Source: Balamuthia mandrillaris
Taxonomy: Eukaryota > Discosea > Longamoebia > Balamuthiidae
Assembly: GCA_031835245.1 (NCBI GenBank)
Contig: JAVKOQ010000441.1
Location: forward strand, 5,001-32,500
Length of the DNA stretch: 27,500 nt
Direction: 5' to 3'
Of this stretch, positions 15,721 through 25,144 are shown piece by piece. Below the pieces are notes generated by a model. That model worked only from the letters and a program-made list of their open reading frames with translations, did no database searches and was not told where the DNA came from. The stretch's first letter is position 1. Every line of letters begins with the position of its first letter. The translations under genes were made by a program, and so were the position numbers.

Positions 15721-18579
15721 TTGGTGAAAGCTGTCAAGGAACACATCCGCAAGCGTATTCTTGAAGCCATTGAGAAATACCTCCAGGAGAATGAGGCTCT
15801 ACCCACAGGACCTTCCTGTACCCTTCCCAAAGTGGTTCTCCATCTGGACACTGGAGACCACCCTCCTGTCTTTCGCCACCAATACCCCATCTCACACCAT
15901 TTAATGCTTGTAATTGATCTGCAAGTGGTGGAATGGCTGTGTACCGGCGTCATCGTGCTCGCCCCACCTGATAGTCCCTGGAACTCTCCTCTCACTGTCG
16001 TACCCAAGAAGGACGCTGATGGCAACGTTACCCAGTGGCGTGTCTGCATCAACCCGCGCCTCCTGAACAAGCTCCTCTTGGACCTCACATACCCAATCCC
16101 TACTATCCGCAGCATTATCTCTAAAGTGCAAGGCTTTTTCATCGCCTCTGCCCTCGACCTTATCTGGTCTTACACGCAATGCCCCATTGCTCCTGAAGAC
16201 TGCGTCAAAACTACATTCACATGGAATGGTTGTCGTTACATGTTCATCACTGCCATTTTTGGCATCAAGATTGTTGCACAACACTTCCAGTGCCTCATGG
16301 ACGTTGTCACTGCTGCTATTGCTGAGTTCACTTCCCATTACATTGATGATCTAGCTGTCGTTTCCCAAAGTGTGGAAGAACATATCAAGCACCTTATCCG
16401 TGTTATCCTCACTCTCACCGCTGCAGGACTCCGTATCTGTTGGGAGAAGTGTCAGTTCGGGTACAAACGCCTCTGCATCCTCAGTTTTATCATTGATCGC
16501 AGCAATATCCTTCCTGACCAACACAAGCTCTCCACTTTCGCACTCCTAGAAGTACCATCCACTGGCAAGCAAATGCAATCCTTCCTTGGCTTTGCAGGCT
16601 ACCTCCGCAACTTCATCCCCATGTTCGCCCAACTCGTTCAGCCCCTTGACGCCCTCCGCTACATCAAGGACGTCCGTCCCCATTGGAACCAAGACTGCCA
16701 GGATGCCTTTGACGCCCTCAAGCGCATCTTATCCAACCCACCTGTGCTCTCTCTCTATGACCCATCCTTACCTCTTTTGGTTGGCACTGATGCCTCCCAA
16801 TTTGGTGTCAGCGCTGTCCTTTACCAAATTGGACCCAACAACAAGCACCAGTACATCACGTTCGTGAGCAAGGCCCTCAACCCTGCCCAACGCAACTATC
16901 CTGCCACCAAACGTGAGATGCTCGCCATACTCTTCGCTGTCTGCTCCTTCAGCGATTGGCTCTACGGCAACAAGTTCACGATCTATTCTGATCACAAGGC
17001 TTTGTCCTACCTCTTTACTTCTAACAGTAAGAACTACATCCTCAACTATTGGGCTCTCCTCATCTCAGAGTACAACTTCGAGATCGTCCACCGCCCTGGC
17101 GTTCACATGATTCTCGAGGACTGCCTCTCTCGGCTGTACCCGCGCTCCTTCTGGGACAACAGTGGTCTTACACCCCCCTCCATCCCTCTGGACGCCCCTC
17201 GCTTGCCTCAGCGCAAACCTCGCGACCTCAAGGCTCTTGCTTTGGTTGACAACTCCCCATCCACGGCCAAATCCGCTCTTAACAGGCACATCAAGGACAG
17301 ACTCAACAAGCAACTCCCTTCCACCTCTGAACGGAAACGCCTCCTGCAGCTGTTCCACACAGAAGGACATCACGGAGCAGAAACCTTGTTCATCAAGATC
17401 TGGAATGAAGGCTATTATTGGCCTACTCTTCATGCTGACTGTTCCCGCACTTGCCTACAGTGCAATGACTGCCTTAAGCACAACATCACCAAACACGGCT
17501 TTCATCCCCTCAAAACCATCCATGCTACTTACCCCTTCGATCACATCACCATCAATCTGTTTGGTCCCCTTCCCACTTCTTCCAAAGGCTTCAACTATGT
17601 TCTAGTCACCACAGACATCGCTACCTGGTTCACTTCCCTCCACCCAGTCCATGCCAAGACTGCCAAAGATGTGGCCCGCACCCTCTATCAAGTCGTCTCT
17701 GATTTCAGTCTCCCTAAGATCCTTCAGTCAGACAACAGCACTGAGTTCATCAATGCGATCATCAAAGCTCTCAAGACACTCTCTGGCTTTGAGCATCGGT
17801 TCATCTCAGCCTATCATCCTCGAGCTAACGGAGCTGCAGAAAGCCATGTCAAGCTGGCCCGCAACACCCTTAACAAGCTCATTAACAGTGATTGGTCTCA
17901 CTGGCACACCTTTCTTCCTGCCGCCCAATATGCAATCAACCAACACGTTACTCGTCGCCACAAGTCTTCCCCTTTCCAACTGTTCTTTGGTCGCCCAGCT
18001 ACCACTCCACAAGACTATTCTTCTTCCTCTTCCCAGCTTCCTACCGAAACCCTCCTCTTGGAGAACGCCAAGCAAATGCATGATATTGTCTACCCGGCAT
18101 CAGCATCTTCTACTCGGAAGCACAGCTCCAACGTCAAGGCTCAACATGATTCTTCTAAGCCACTCCGCGAATTTTCTGCTGGCTCCAAAGTCATGCTACG
18201 CAAGCCTCCCAGGTCTCCCAAGTCTCTTCCTGAATACTCTGGCCCTTATACAGTCATCCGCTGCAATCGTGGTGGTGCATACCTCCTCCAGGACAGCACT
18301 GGCGTTACCCTCCCGGACAAGTTCAGCCCCAACCAGCTGAAGCTCGTTGCCCCTCCAGAGGACTCTACTACCAATGACCTCCCACCCGATGAGTATGAAA
18401 TAGACGAAATCCTTGATCACAAAGGCCCAGCCAATAAGCGTGAATACTTTGTTCACTGGAAAGGCTACCCACATTCTGATAACCAATGGATCCCTGCTAA
18501 AGATGTCCATGCTCCCAAACTTGTCAAATGTTATTGGGACCTCCTCAAACAATCCTCTTCACCTTCTACTTCTTCTTAA
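15721..18579 (+). CDS. pol: Pol of the LTR-B chromovirus: RT, RNase H, integrase, chromodomain
   Basis: A continuous frame of 952 residues in phase with gag-pro. RT: WNSPLTVVPKKDADG near residue 85 and catalytic YIDD near 207. RNase H: VGTDASQFGVSAVLYQ near 355, TKREMLAILFA near 395, YSDHKALSYL near 420. Integrase: an HHCC zinc domain (FHTEGHHGAE...CLQCNDC) near 545-585, core segments INLFGPLP, LQSDNSTEF and YHPRANGAAESH between about 615 and 705, and a tail with SGPYTVIR near 840. Chromodomain: EYFVHWKGYPHSDNQWIP near 905-925; such domains read histone marks and steer integration. In chromoviruses these enzymes are made as a Gag-Pol polyprotein, so no start codon is claimed here. Confidence 0.93.
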   Translation: MVKAVKEHIRKRILEAIEKYLQENEALPTGPSCTLPKVVLHLDTGDHPPVFRHQYPISHHLMLVIDLQVVEWLCTGVIVLAPPDSPWNSPLTVVPKKDADGNVTQWRVCINPRLLNKLLLDLTYPIPTIRSIISKVQGFFIASALDLIWSYTQCPIAPEDCVKTTFTWNGCRYMFITAIFGIKIVAQHFQCLMDVVTAAIAEFTSHYIDDLAVVSQSVEEHIKHLIRVILTLTAAGLRICWEKCQFGYKRLCILSFIIDRSNILPDQHKLSTFALLEVPSTGKQMQSFLGFAGYLRNFIPMFAQLVQPLDALRYIKDVRPHWNQDCQDAFDALKRILSNPPVLSLYDPSLPLLVGTDASQFGVSAVLYQIGPNNKHQYITFVSKALNPAQRNYPATKREMLAILFAVCSFSDWLYGNKFTIYSDHKALSYLFTSNSKNYILNYWALLISEYNFEIVHRPGVHMILEDCLSRLYPRSFWDNSGLTPPSIPLDAPRLPQRKPRDLKALALVDNSPSTAKSALNRHIKDRLNKQLPSTSERKRLLQLFHTEGHHGAETLFIKIWNEGYYWPTLHADCSRTCLQCNDCLKHNITKHGFHPLKTIHATYPFDHITINLFGPLPTSSKGFNYVLVTTDIATWFTSLHPVHAKTAKDVARTLYQVVSDFSLPKILQSDNSTEFINAIIKALKTLSGFEHRFISAYHPRANGAAESHVKLARNTLNKLINSDWSHWHTFLPAAQYAINQHVTRRHKSSPFQLFFGRPATTPQDYSSSSSQLPTETLLLENAKQMHDIVYPASASSTRKHSSNVKAQHDSSKPLREFSAGSKVMLRKPPRSPKSLPEYSGPYTVIRCNRGGAYLLQDSTGVTLPDKFSPNQLKLVAPPEDSTTNDLPPDEYEIDEILDHKGPANKREYFVHWKGYPHSDNQWIPAKDVHAPKLVKCYWDLLKQSSSPSTSS

Positions 18580-18590
18580 GAGGGGGAGTA
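18578..18590 (+). other. Polypurine tract of the LTR-B chromovirus
   Basis: AAGAGGGGGAGTA overlaps the pol stop codon and abuts the 3' LTR. Confidence 0.78.
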
Positions 18591-18825
18591 TGTTGGTAAA
18601 ATCACCAACACTTATCTCAAGACTCCTCATGTTGGATCCGTCCCGGACCCTCAGCTCTCCTTTCTTTTGTATCTTCCATCCTTCCCTTCTCCCTTTTCCC
18701 TTTTCTCTCGGTGTACTTTGAAGCAATGTCGGAGATTCACTCCCGTTGTCCTTCCTCTATTCTCTTGAATACACTTCTTGTCTCGTCACCGACTCTTTTA
18801 TTCTTGAGGTTGGATTCAACCAACA
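18591..18825 (+). repeat. 3' LTR (LTR-B)
   Basis: 235 bp, same ends as 13643-13877 and about 97% identical to it. It is followed by CGTT. Confidence 0.93.
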
Positions 18826-19024
18826 CGTTACCATGGAAGAAGGGAAAAGAGGGAGAAAAGAGGGAGAAAAGGAGGGAATAACAGAATTAGAGAGAAACTG
18901 TACACATGAAGCAGGTCTTTCTGATAAGAGCAAACCAAGAACCACTCCAATTTTATCTCTCCTTTGTGAGCGTTGTGTGAGAGAGAGAAATTGGCACAAC
19001 CCAAGGCCGGATTGTGACTGGATG

Positions 19025-20720
19025 AATTGCTCAGCAAAGTAGAGCTCCTGTTTGATGGCTATTAATTGTAGTGGTGGTTTCTCAGTGTCTTAGTTTGATG
19101 GTGTAGTTGACTTGCTTGGTTTTGACATAAAGTAAGTCAACAATAGAAGGGTTCATAAAGGAGTGGCTGGCACCAGAGTCAATGACCATGGTAACAAGAT
19201 GTCCATTAATGGTTATTTGTGCACAAATCGAGTTATTGGGGCCAGGCATTTCCTTGGTGATGGTGATGGAGTTGAAAGACTGTTATTACTCATAAAATTC
19301 GTCATACTCATCTTCTTAATCAACAGGGTCCTGTTGCTTGATGGCTGGGACACTAAGATTGGACTGTTGTTGAGTAGATAAAACTGAGTTGAGGGAGCGA
19401 GACATAAGAGCAGAGGAGCATGAAGGAAGAAGCAAGCATGTATGCTGCTGTGTTAGTCCAGAGGTGCATGCAGATAAAGTAGAGAAGCTAAGTGAGGTAA
19501 CTGTAGTAGGTAAGGAGTTGCTGAGAGCTCGCTAGTTCTTGCATGTCAGCTTAGCGCATTGATCTTTAGTGTGATTAGGTTTCTTGCAACAGGACATGTA
19601 GCGCCTAGAGTGCAAGGGAGTTGAAGTTATGAAGATAGTTGTCTTGCACTCTTGTGGCTTTTTCCTGAAGGAGGGAAAACAGCTTCTATTAAGATTATGA
19701 TTCTGGTTGCCACAATCAAGTCCCAAGGTTTATCCTGTATAGTTTATTGTTTATAATGTGTTTTAAGGGATTCTAGAAGAGACTTTCCAAGGTAGTATGC
19801 CTTGAGTTTATTGTTGAACATATTGGGAAGCTGGTTGCAGAGTGTAGTGAAGCAGTTGATAAGTTTGTGAATGAACTCGCCTGGTTGCTGCCAGAAGGTA
19901 GATACAGCAGTGAAGGGTAGTGGTTTTTGCATCCAATAAACAATAACACTGATAGAATGCAACATGGTCTTCTTCCTAAGGAAGATTGCCAAGCATATTG
20001 ATGGTGCAAAACTGTCCATGCCTAGTAAGGGTGATAATCAGGGCTTGTGTTCATTGCTCAATTGGATAGTTGTGTGCACAAAGGAACTACTCAAGCTCTT
20101 TGGTGTGGAGAGTAGGGTCTTCACATTTGTCTAAGTTGAATTTGAGTAATCCAGAAGGAAGGCAGGGCACTTTCTTCAGAGTGAATGTGAAACAAGAAGA
20201 AGAGTTGTTGCTTGTAAACTCCATGTGGGAAGTTATGTGAGAGGAGAAGTGAGTAGCAAAGTACTCACCTGCCAATCCTGTGATGGGAATAGAATGTTGT
20301 ATGTAACTAAAAAAGTGTGATAAGGTTGGTAGGGGAACAACCTAACAGACACTAACTTGATGAGCGTAAAGAAAAGACCTTTTCATAGAATGAAAGAAAG
20401 AGATGTATATACAAGGAGAGATAGAGATAGGTATTATGAAAGAGTGATATAACAAGAGGTTGAGGTGCCAGTGCTGTTCTCTGATCCTGTGATGGAAGTA
20501 GAAGATTGTGTGTAAGGAGAAAGAGTAAGTGAAGCTAGCATAAAGAAGGAAAGTTGCAGAGTTGAAGGAGGAGATGCATTAAAGGATGAGTATATTGTTA
20601 TCCCAGTTCTGTTTTTGTTTGTAGTTGAAAAGCAAACTAAGGGAAAAAAGAGACTTGAAGTTGGTGAATGACTTCTCAGTTCTAGGCTTAGGAAGGAATT
20701 CAGCATAAGAATGGTGGATT
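19025..20720 (-). mobile_element. Minus-strand chromovirus gag-protease fossil
   Basis: Minus-strand translation resembles the gag-pro of the LTR-B element. The protease site IDSGASHSFMNPS lies near 19140-19190, a zinc-knuckle remnant (CCKKPNHTKDQC) near 19550-19600, and capsid-like gag near 19745-20150 (FIHKLINCFTTLCNQLPN; LPSGLLKFNLDK). Ser/Thr-rich linker remains extend to about 20600. An LTR-E (20316-20454) is inserted in the linker. An LTR-A on the same strand follows at 20722-21064, in the place of a 5' LTR. Heavily eroded, with many breaks. Confidence 0.8.
20316..20454 (+). repeat. LTR-E inserted in the gag fossil
   Basis: 139 bp from TGTGATAAGGTTGG to GATATAACA. Flanks are AAAG and AGAG, a possible 4-bp duplication with one transition. 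Confidence 0.8.
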
Positions 20721-20721
20721 C

Positions 20722-21064
20722 TAAGCACAGAACCAAGACAAGAACAAAGAGAAAGACAAAAGCCAAACGTATTTAATGAGAAGAAGAAAACAAGGGTGTT
20801 TTTCAGTGTGTTGTTGTCACTTCCTGTGTCTTTGTTTTTATTGAAAGGAAAGTATTTATAACTGAGAAGGCAATCAAAAAAAAAGAGGCACAGGACTGGA
20901 AAGTGGCTTCTTGGTTTCTTTATTCTTAAGTTCTAGGCTCAGGAAAGTTCCAGGAAGGCAGAAAAAAGATCTTCATAATAGCTTTGTGTCAACATAAAAG
21001 ATCAATAATAGCTAATGTAAGATTGTTGACAGAAAACAAGAAAGGAATGAAGGAAGAAATAAAG
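20722..21064 (-). repeat. Truncated LTR-A, minus strand
   Basis: Reverse complement of 2753-3143 over most of its length (AGAACCAAGACAAGAACAAAG through GTTCCAGGAAGGCAG and beyond), including the TATA-like block (AAGTATTTATAACTG). About 35 bp at its own 5' end are missing at the right edge, where LTR-C-like and minisatellite sequence begins. Confidence 0.78.
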
Positions 21065-21088
21065 AATCACCCCAATCTTATCTTTCCC
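21065..21088. repeat. Small LTR-C-like fragment
   Basis: CACCCCAATCTTATCT matches an internal piece of LTR-C (compare 21560-21580). It is probably a recombination scar. Confidence 0.35.
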
Positions 21089-21900
21089 TTGCTTTTCTTC
21101 AATTTGTGTATATAGGTGCAACTCCTTCCTTGTTTTTCCTTGATTTATGCACGTGTGCACACTTCCTTTCTTGCTATTCTTTGATTTATGTATATGTGTG
21201 CACTTCCTTTCTTCCTTTCCTTTTATTTGTACATTTGTATGCCCTTCTTTTCTTTCTTTCTTTTCCTTCTATTTGTACATGCATGTATACCTCTTTGCTT
21301 TTCCTTGATTTACACATACATGTGCACTTCCTTGCTTGCCTCATAGTTATAAATATACATACTTTCTTCTTTGCCTTTGTTATGTGGTGTGATTTCAGTC
21401 TAATTGATTGAATGACACTAACCAGCCAATCAACAGAATTTCTAAGTAGTGTGTCACCCAAGGAGGAAAAGAAATCAGGGAAAAAAGAAGAGAATAACAG
21501 AATTGAAGAGAGAAACAATACACTCAAAGCAAGTCTTTCTCATAAAAGTGAACCAAAAACTACCCCAATCTTATCTCTCTTTTGTGAGCATTGTGTGAGA
21601 GAAAGGAATTGGCATGATTCAAAGGTCAGGTTATAACATTTTCCCTTGATTTGTGCACATGTATACACTTCCTTTCTTTCTTTTGTTTGTGCATATATGC
21701 ACACTTCCTTTCCTTCCTTTCCTTTCCTTTCCTTTTATTGTATAAATGTTCTTTCTTTCCTTCTTTTCCTTTGATTTGTGTATATATGTCCACTTTCTTC
21801 CCTTCTTCTCCTTTTATTTATACATATTTATATACTTCCTTTTCTTTCTTCAATTTTGCACATATATGTGTACTTCCTTTCTTTTCTTCTTTTTTGCTAT
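21089..21900. repeat. Minisatellite array, interrupted by an LTR-C
   Basis: Units of about 50-60 bp: CACTTCCTTTCTT... pyrimidine-rich block, TTTGATTT, then an alternating block such as GTGCATATATGCACA. It is the reverse complement of the 6771-7350 units. About six units precede and five follow the LTR-C at 21378-21638. Confidence 0.8.
21378..21638 (+). repeat. LTR-C, continuous copy inside the minisatellite
   Basis: 261 bp from TGTTATGTGGTGTGATTTCAG to CAGGTTATAACA. The same repeat is split by the LTR-B element at 13565-19019 and occurs on the minus strand at 25483-25742. Ends are TGTCA...TGACA in better copies. No clear target duplication (CCTT versus TTTT). LTR-like; a non-coding DNA element is the alternative. 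Confidence 0.72.
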
Positions 21901-22140
21901 TGCTTAGTTCATTTTTTTTTCACCATCCTTTTCCACTGAAATTTCAATCAAAATAATAAATTTCCTTACTTAATTTTGCAGACAAAATCTTTTGATTTTT
22001 TTTTTTTATAATTACCAAGTGGAAACAATGTCATTGTATGCTTTTTCAAAGAGTTCCTTACTGAGTTGACTGAATAACTCTTTTTTGAAACAAATTTTCT
22101 GTCCCTTGTAAAAGTTCTATCTACACAGAATTTGTGTTTA

Positions 22141-22246
22141 TGTCACAACTTGGCCTTGGGTCATGCCAATCCTTCTCTCTCACACAACACTCACAAAGGA
22201 GAGATAAAATTGGGGTAGTTCTTAGTTTGCTTTTCTTAGAAAGACT
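22141..22246 (-). repeat. LTR-C fragment, minus strand
   Basis: TGTCACAACTTGGCCTTGGG through TTAGAAAGACT matches the 3' half of LTR-C. It is cut by the LTR-D that starts at 22247. Confidence 0.72.
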
Positions 22247-22457
22247 TGTTGATGGGGGATAAACCCTGTTGATCAAGAAAGGGACAGCATGTAAGCAACT
22301 CTGGGTTTATTTACAAGAAAAGAGGTGTGGACCAAAGTGTGTGCTTTGAGGGTGTCATGAGGAAAAAGGGAAAATAAAAAGGGGTAAGAGAATTTGGGGT
22401 ATCCAGGGAAAGTGTCAACAGGAAGTCATAATGATGTAAATTGTTGGTTTTCCAACA
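22247..22457 (+). repeat. LTR-D, lone copy
   Basis: 211 bp, close to 3203-3414, ending GGTTTTCCAACA. The flanks GACT and AACA do not match, which suggests recombination at one side. Confidence 0.78.
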
Positions 22458-22630
22458 AACAGAGTGTGTATAGGTATGCATATTTCTTGTTGCTTGTTCT
22501 TGTTTTAAGAAAAAAAAAGAAAAAGAGAAAAAGATAAAGAAAAGAGAAAATAAAAAAAGAGAAAGACCAAATTAATGAGAAAAAACAACCAATTAAAAGA
22601 AGTCATATTAGAAAGAAAAAAGGAAAGTTC

Positions 22631-22769
22631 TGTGATAAGGCCGGTAGGGGAACAACCTAACGGACACCAACTCAATGGGCATAGGGAAAAAGACCTTTAA
22701 TGAAATGAAAGAAAGAGATATATATACAAGGAGAGATAGGGATAGGTATTATGGGAGAGTGGTATAACA
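22631..22769 (+). repeat. LTR-E, lone copy
   Basis: 139 bp from TGTGATAAGGCCGG to GTGGTATAACA. Flanks GTTC and GTAC differ at one base. Confidence 0.8.
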
Positions 22770-22830
22770 GTACTTAAGTTTCATAAGAAAGAAATATGGA
22801 AAATCACAAAAGGCTGATATAAGCTAGGTG

Positions 22831-22997
22831 TCCTTGGTTTGCTTGTTAAATACTTCTGCCTTGTTTATTTTACACAATAAAAAGAAGAACTCATCCAAGA
22901 ACACACTCACAAATAGACTTTTTTTCCTTCCCTTAATTCAATATTTTGATTTTCTTTCTTTCCTTGTTTTTTATAGTTCTACACTTAGATTTCAACA
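22831..22997 (+). repeat. LTR-A 3' fragment
   Basis: Eroded match to the last ~170 bp of LTR-A: CCTTGGTTTGCTTGTTAAATAC, ACACACTCACAAATAGAC, TTTCTTTCCTTG, ending ATTTCAACA. Confidence 0.55.
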
Positions 22998-23048
22998 TTT
23001 CATTAAAAGTCAAACTATTTAATGATGGGTACTTTATGATAAACACAG

Positions 23049-23465
23049 TGTTGATGAGGGATAAATGTTGATAAAATCACCAACACTGATCTCAAGACTC
23101 TGTATATTGGATTCATCTTGGACCTTCAGCTCTCCTTTTTTTTGTATCTCCTCATCCTCTTGATGTACTCTAAAGCAACAATAGAAATACTCTCCTGTTG
23201 TCTTTCTTTCTTTTTTCTGGAATACACTCTTTTCTGATCATTTGTCCCTTTTTTTTATTAAGTTGGACTTAACCAACATAAACCCTGTTAATCAAGAAAG
23301 GGACAGTATAAGTGACTCTGGGTTTATTTACAAGAAAAAGGGATGTGTGTGCTTTGAATGTGTTGTGAGGAAAAAGGGGAAATAAAGAGGGGTGCAAGAT
23401 TTTGGGATATCCAGGGAGAGTGTTGACAGGAAGTCATAATGAAGTGAATCATTGGTTTTCCAATA
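23049..23465 (+). repeat. LTR-D split by a solo LTR-B
   Basis: Left piece 23049-23065 (TGTTGATGAGGGATAAA), right piece 23279-23465 (TAAACCCTGTTAATCAAG to TTTTCCAATA). The two pieces join to GATAAACCCTG, as in intact LTR-D copies, once the LTR-B and one TAAA are removed. Confidence 0.85.
23066..23278 (+). repeat. Solo LTR-B in LTR-D, target duplication TAAA
   Basis: 213-bp eroded LTR-B, TGTTGATAAAATCACCAACA to GACTTAACCAACA, with TAAA at 23062-23065 and 23279-23282. More diverged than the LTRs of the element at 13643, so an older insertion. Confidence 0.88.
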
Positions 23466-23468
23466 ACA

Positions 23469-23855
23469 TGTTGGCAGCTGCCAACATAATCAACTCTTTC
23501 TTTGTTTTTTTCTTCATTCCTTTCTCTTTTCTATCAACAATCTCACACCAACTATCATTAATCTTTTATGTTAACACCAAGTCATTCTAAAGATCTTTCT
23601 CCTGCATTTCTTGGAACTTTCCTGAACCTAGAACTTAAGAACAGAGAAACTAAGAAATCACTCTCCAACCCTGAGCCTTTTTCCTTCCTTGGTTGCCTTC
23701 TTAACTATAAATACCTTTCATCACAAACAAGAACAGGATAAATGAAGCAAAAACAACACACTTACAAATACATTTATTTTCTTCTTCTCATTAAATACCT
23801 TTAGCTCTCATCTTTCTCTTTCTTCCTTTCTTTGTTCTGTACTCAAGTTCTAATA
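23469..23855 (+). repeat. Solo LTR-A, target duplication AACA
   Basis: 387 bp from TGTTGGCAGCTGCCAACA to CAAGTTCTAATA, flanked by AACA at 23465-23468 and 23856-23859. It lies at the very end of the split LTR-D. Confidence 0.85.
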
Positions 23856-24016
23856 AACAGCAGCAATAGCCATAAAGTACAGTAATAAAAACAATCATAA
23901 TGTCATTCTAGCTATCTTTCCTCCTTGTTTGACCAATGCTTTTTGACTTAATCCTTTGAACTTCAATGCTCATCCTTGCCCAGCTTTTTAGTTGCCTGGG
24001 CAAGAAGTGAAGGACT

Positions 24017-24419
24017 TGTTAGACAAAGAGAATAGAACCAAGAAAAGAAACAACAGAGTGACGAGAGCCCAATGTAATTTAATGCATGAAAGAGAAAAGA
24101 TAAGTGTGTGATTGTGTGTGTTTGTCCTCTGTGTTTGTGAACTGCAACCCAAGTGAAGAAAAATGAAAGAAGAACTAATTTATAGTTAGGAAGGGAACCT
24201 TAAGGGCCAGAGATTGAGGGTTCATCAGGGGAATTGCCAATTCTCAATTTCTGAGCTTGAAGAAACTTCAGGGGAAAAGACTGGAAACAACAAGTTGATC
24301 TTCAGTGTTGACAAGTTTGATCGAAGAGATGACGTCAGTTGTTGTCAGAAAAAGACTGAAGAGGAAGAAAGAAAGAAGAACAAGAAGAAAAGAGTTGATT
24401 ATGTTGGCAGTTGCCAACA
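24017..24419 (-). repeat. Solo LTR-A, minus strand, target duplication GACT
   Basis: 403 bp from TGTTAGACAAAG to TTGGCAGTTGCCAACA, flanked by GACT at 24013-24016 and 24420-24423. Confidence 0.85.
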
Positions 24420-24488
24420 GACTTAAATATACATATTATTATTGAAAAAAAGAACTTTTGAAATTTGTTCTTGGCCTAAGAGACATAG

Positions 24489-24626
24489 TGTGATAAGGCT
24501 GGTAGGGAAACAACCTAATGGACACCAACTCGATGGATGTAGGGAAAAGACTTTTAATAAAATGAAAAAAAGAGATATATATACAAGGAGAGATAGGGAT
24601 AGGTATTATGGGAGAGTGGTATAACA
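24489..24626 (+). repeat. LTR-E, lone copy, target duplication ATAG
   Basis: 138 bp from TGTGATAAGGCTGG to GTGGTATAACA with ATAG at 24485-24488 and 24627-24630. The cleanest copy for defining the ends. Confidence 0.85.
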
Positions 24627-24999
24627 ATAGATCTCTTTGGACTACTCTGTGCTACAACTTTGATGACAAGTCTTTCTTGTTTGTAACATAGCTGCAATAT
24701 TGTTTATCTCAAGGGTGCTTTTTTGTTTATTTTGTATCTATTCTGCTTTAGTAACTTCATTTTTTTCCTTATTTTTTATTTGCAACATTCTTTCTTTGTA
24801 TCTCTGACTACTTGAGTTTAATATTAGCAAACACAACACTAACTTTTCCTGGAATAATTTGAAATAATTTCCAATATTCATTATTATCAATTGATCTTTA
24901 ATACCTTGCTTTCATCTCTTCAATCATTGATCTCAATTCTTTGCTTGAGTGGAAAAAACCTTTGCCAAGTAATGTTTTCTAAATTTAATCAATATAAAT
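24627..24999. other. AT-rich spacer, nothing recognised
   Basis: T-rich sequence without a gene, RNA or assignable repeat. Confidence 0.4.
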
Positions 25000-25100
25000 G
25001 ATGTTAGCTAGCCAATTAATGGAATTTCTAAGTATTTTATTACTCAAGAACCACCCTCATTTTATCTCTTCTTTGTGAGTTTTATAAAAGAGTTAGTTGT
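25000..25100 (+). repeat. Deleted LTR-C fragment
   Basis: GCCAATTAATGGAATTTCTAAG and CTCATTTTATCTCTTCTTTG match two separated parts of LTR-C, with the middle missing. Confidence 0.55.
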
Positions 25101-25144
25101 AAAATAAATACTACAGTTTCAAGGCTAAACCTGGCAAGATTATT

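Larger units (their letters stand above)
13643..18825 (+). mobile_element. Ty3/Gypsy chromovirus, LTR-B family, nearly whole, about two breaks
   Basis: 5,183-bp element with 235-bp LTRs, gag with zinc knuckle, protease, reverse transcriptase, RNase H, integrase and C-terminal chromodomain, a polypurine tract and a perfect 4-bp target duplication. All coding parts lie in one frame with about two interruptions, so this copy is probably not active as it stands. The LTRs differ at about 7 of 235 positions (near 3%), all transitions and mostly at CpG sites, so the age is modest and may be overestimated by cytosine deamination. The domain order places it in the chromovirus branch, common in fungi. 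Confidence 0.95.
13565..19019 (+). repeat. LTR-C copy split by the LTR-B chromovirus
   Basis: The left piece (13565-13642, TGTCATGCAGCATGATCTCAG...) and right piece (18830-19019, ending GGATTGTGAC) together match the continuous copy at 21378-21638. The chromovirus 13643-18825 and its second CGTT lie between them. Removing the element leaves a single repeat of about 268 bp. Confidence 0.82.

Noticed and set aside
21186-21527. Minus-strand open frame of 113 codons across minisatellite and LTR-C
   Set aside because: It spans a junction between two repeat types and has only low-complexity Lys/Cys/Met content.
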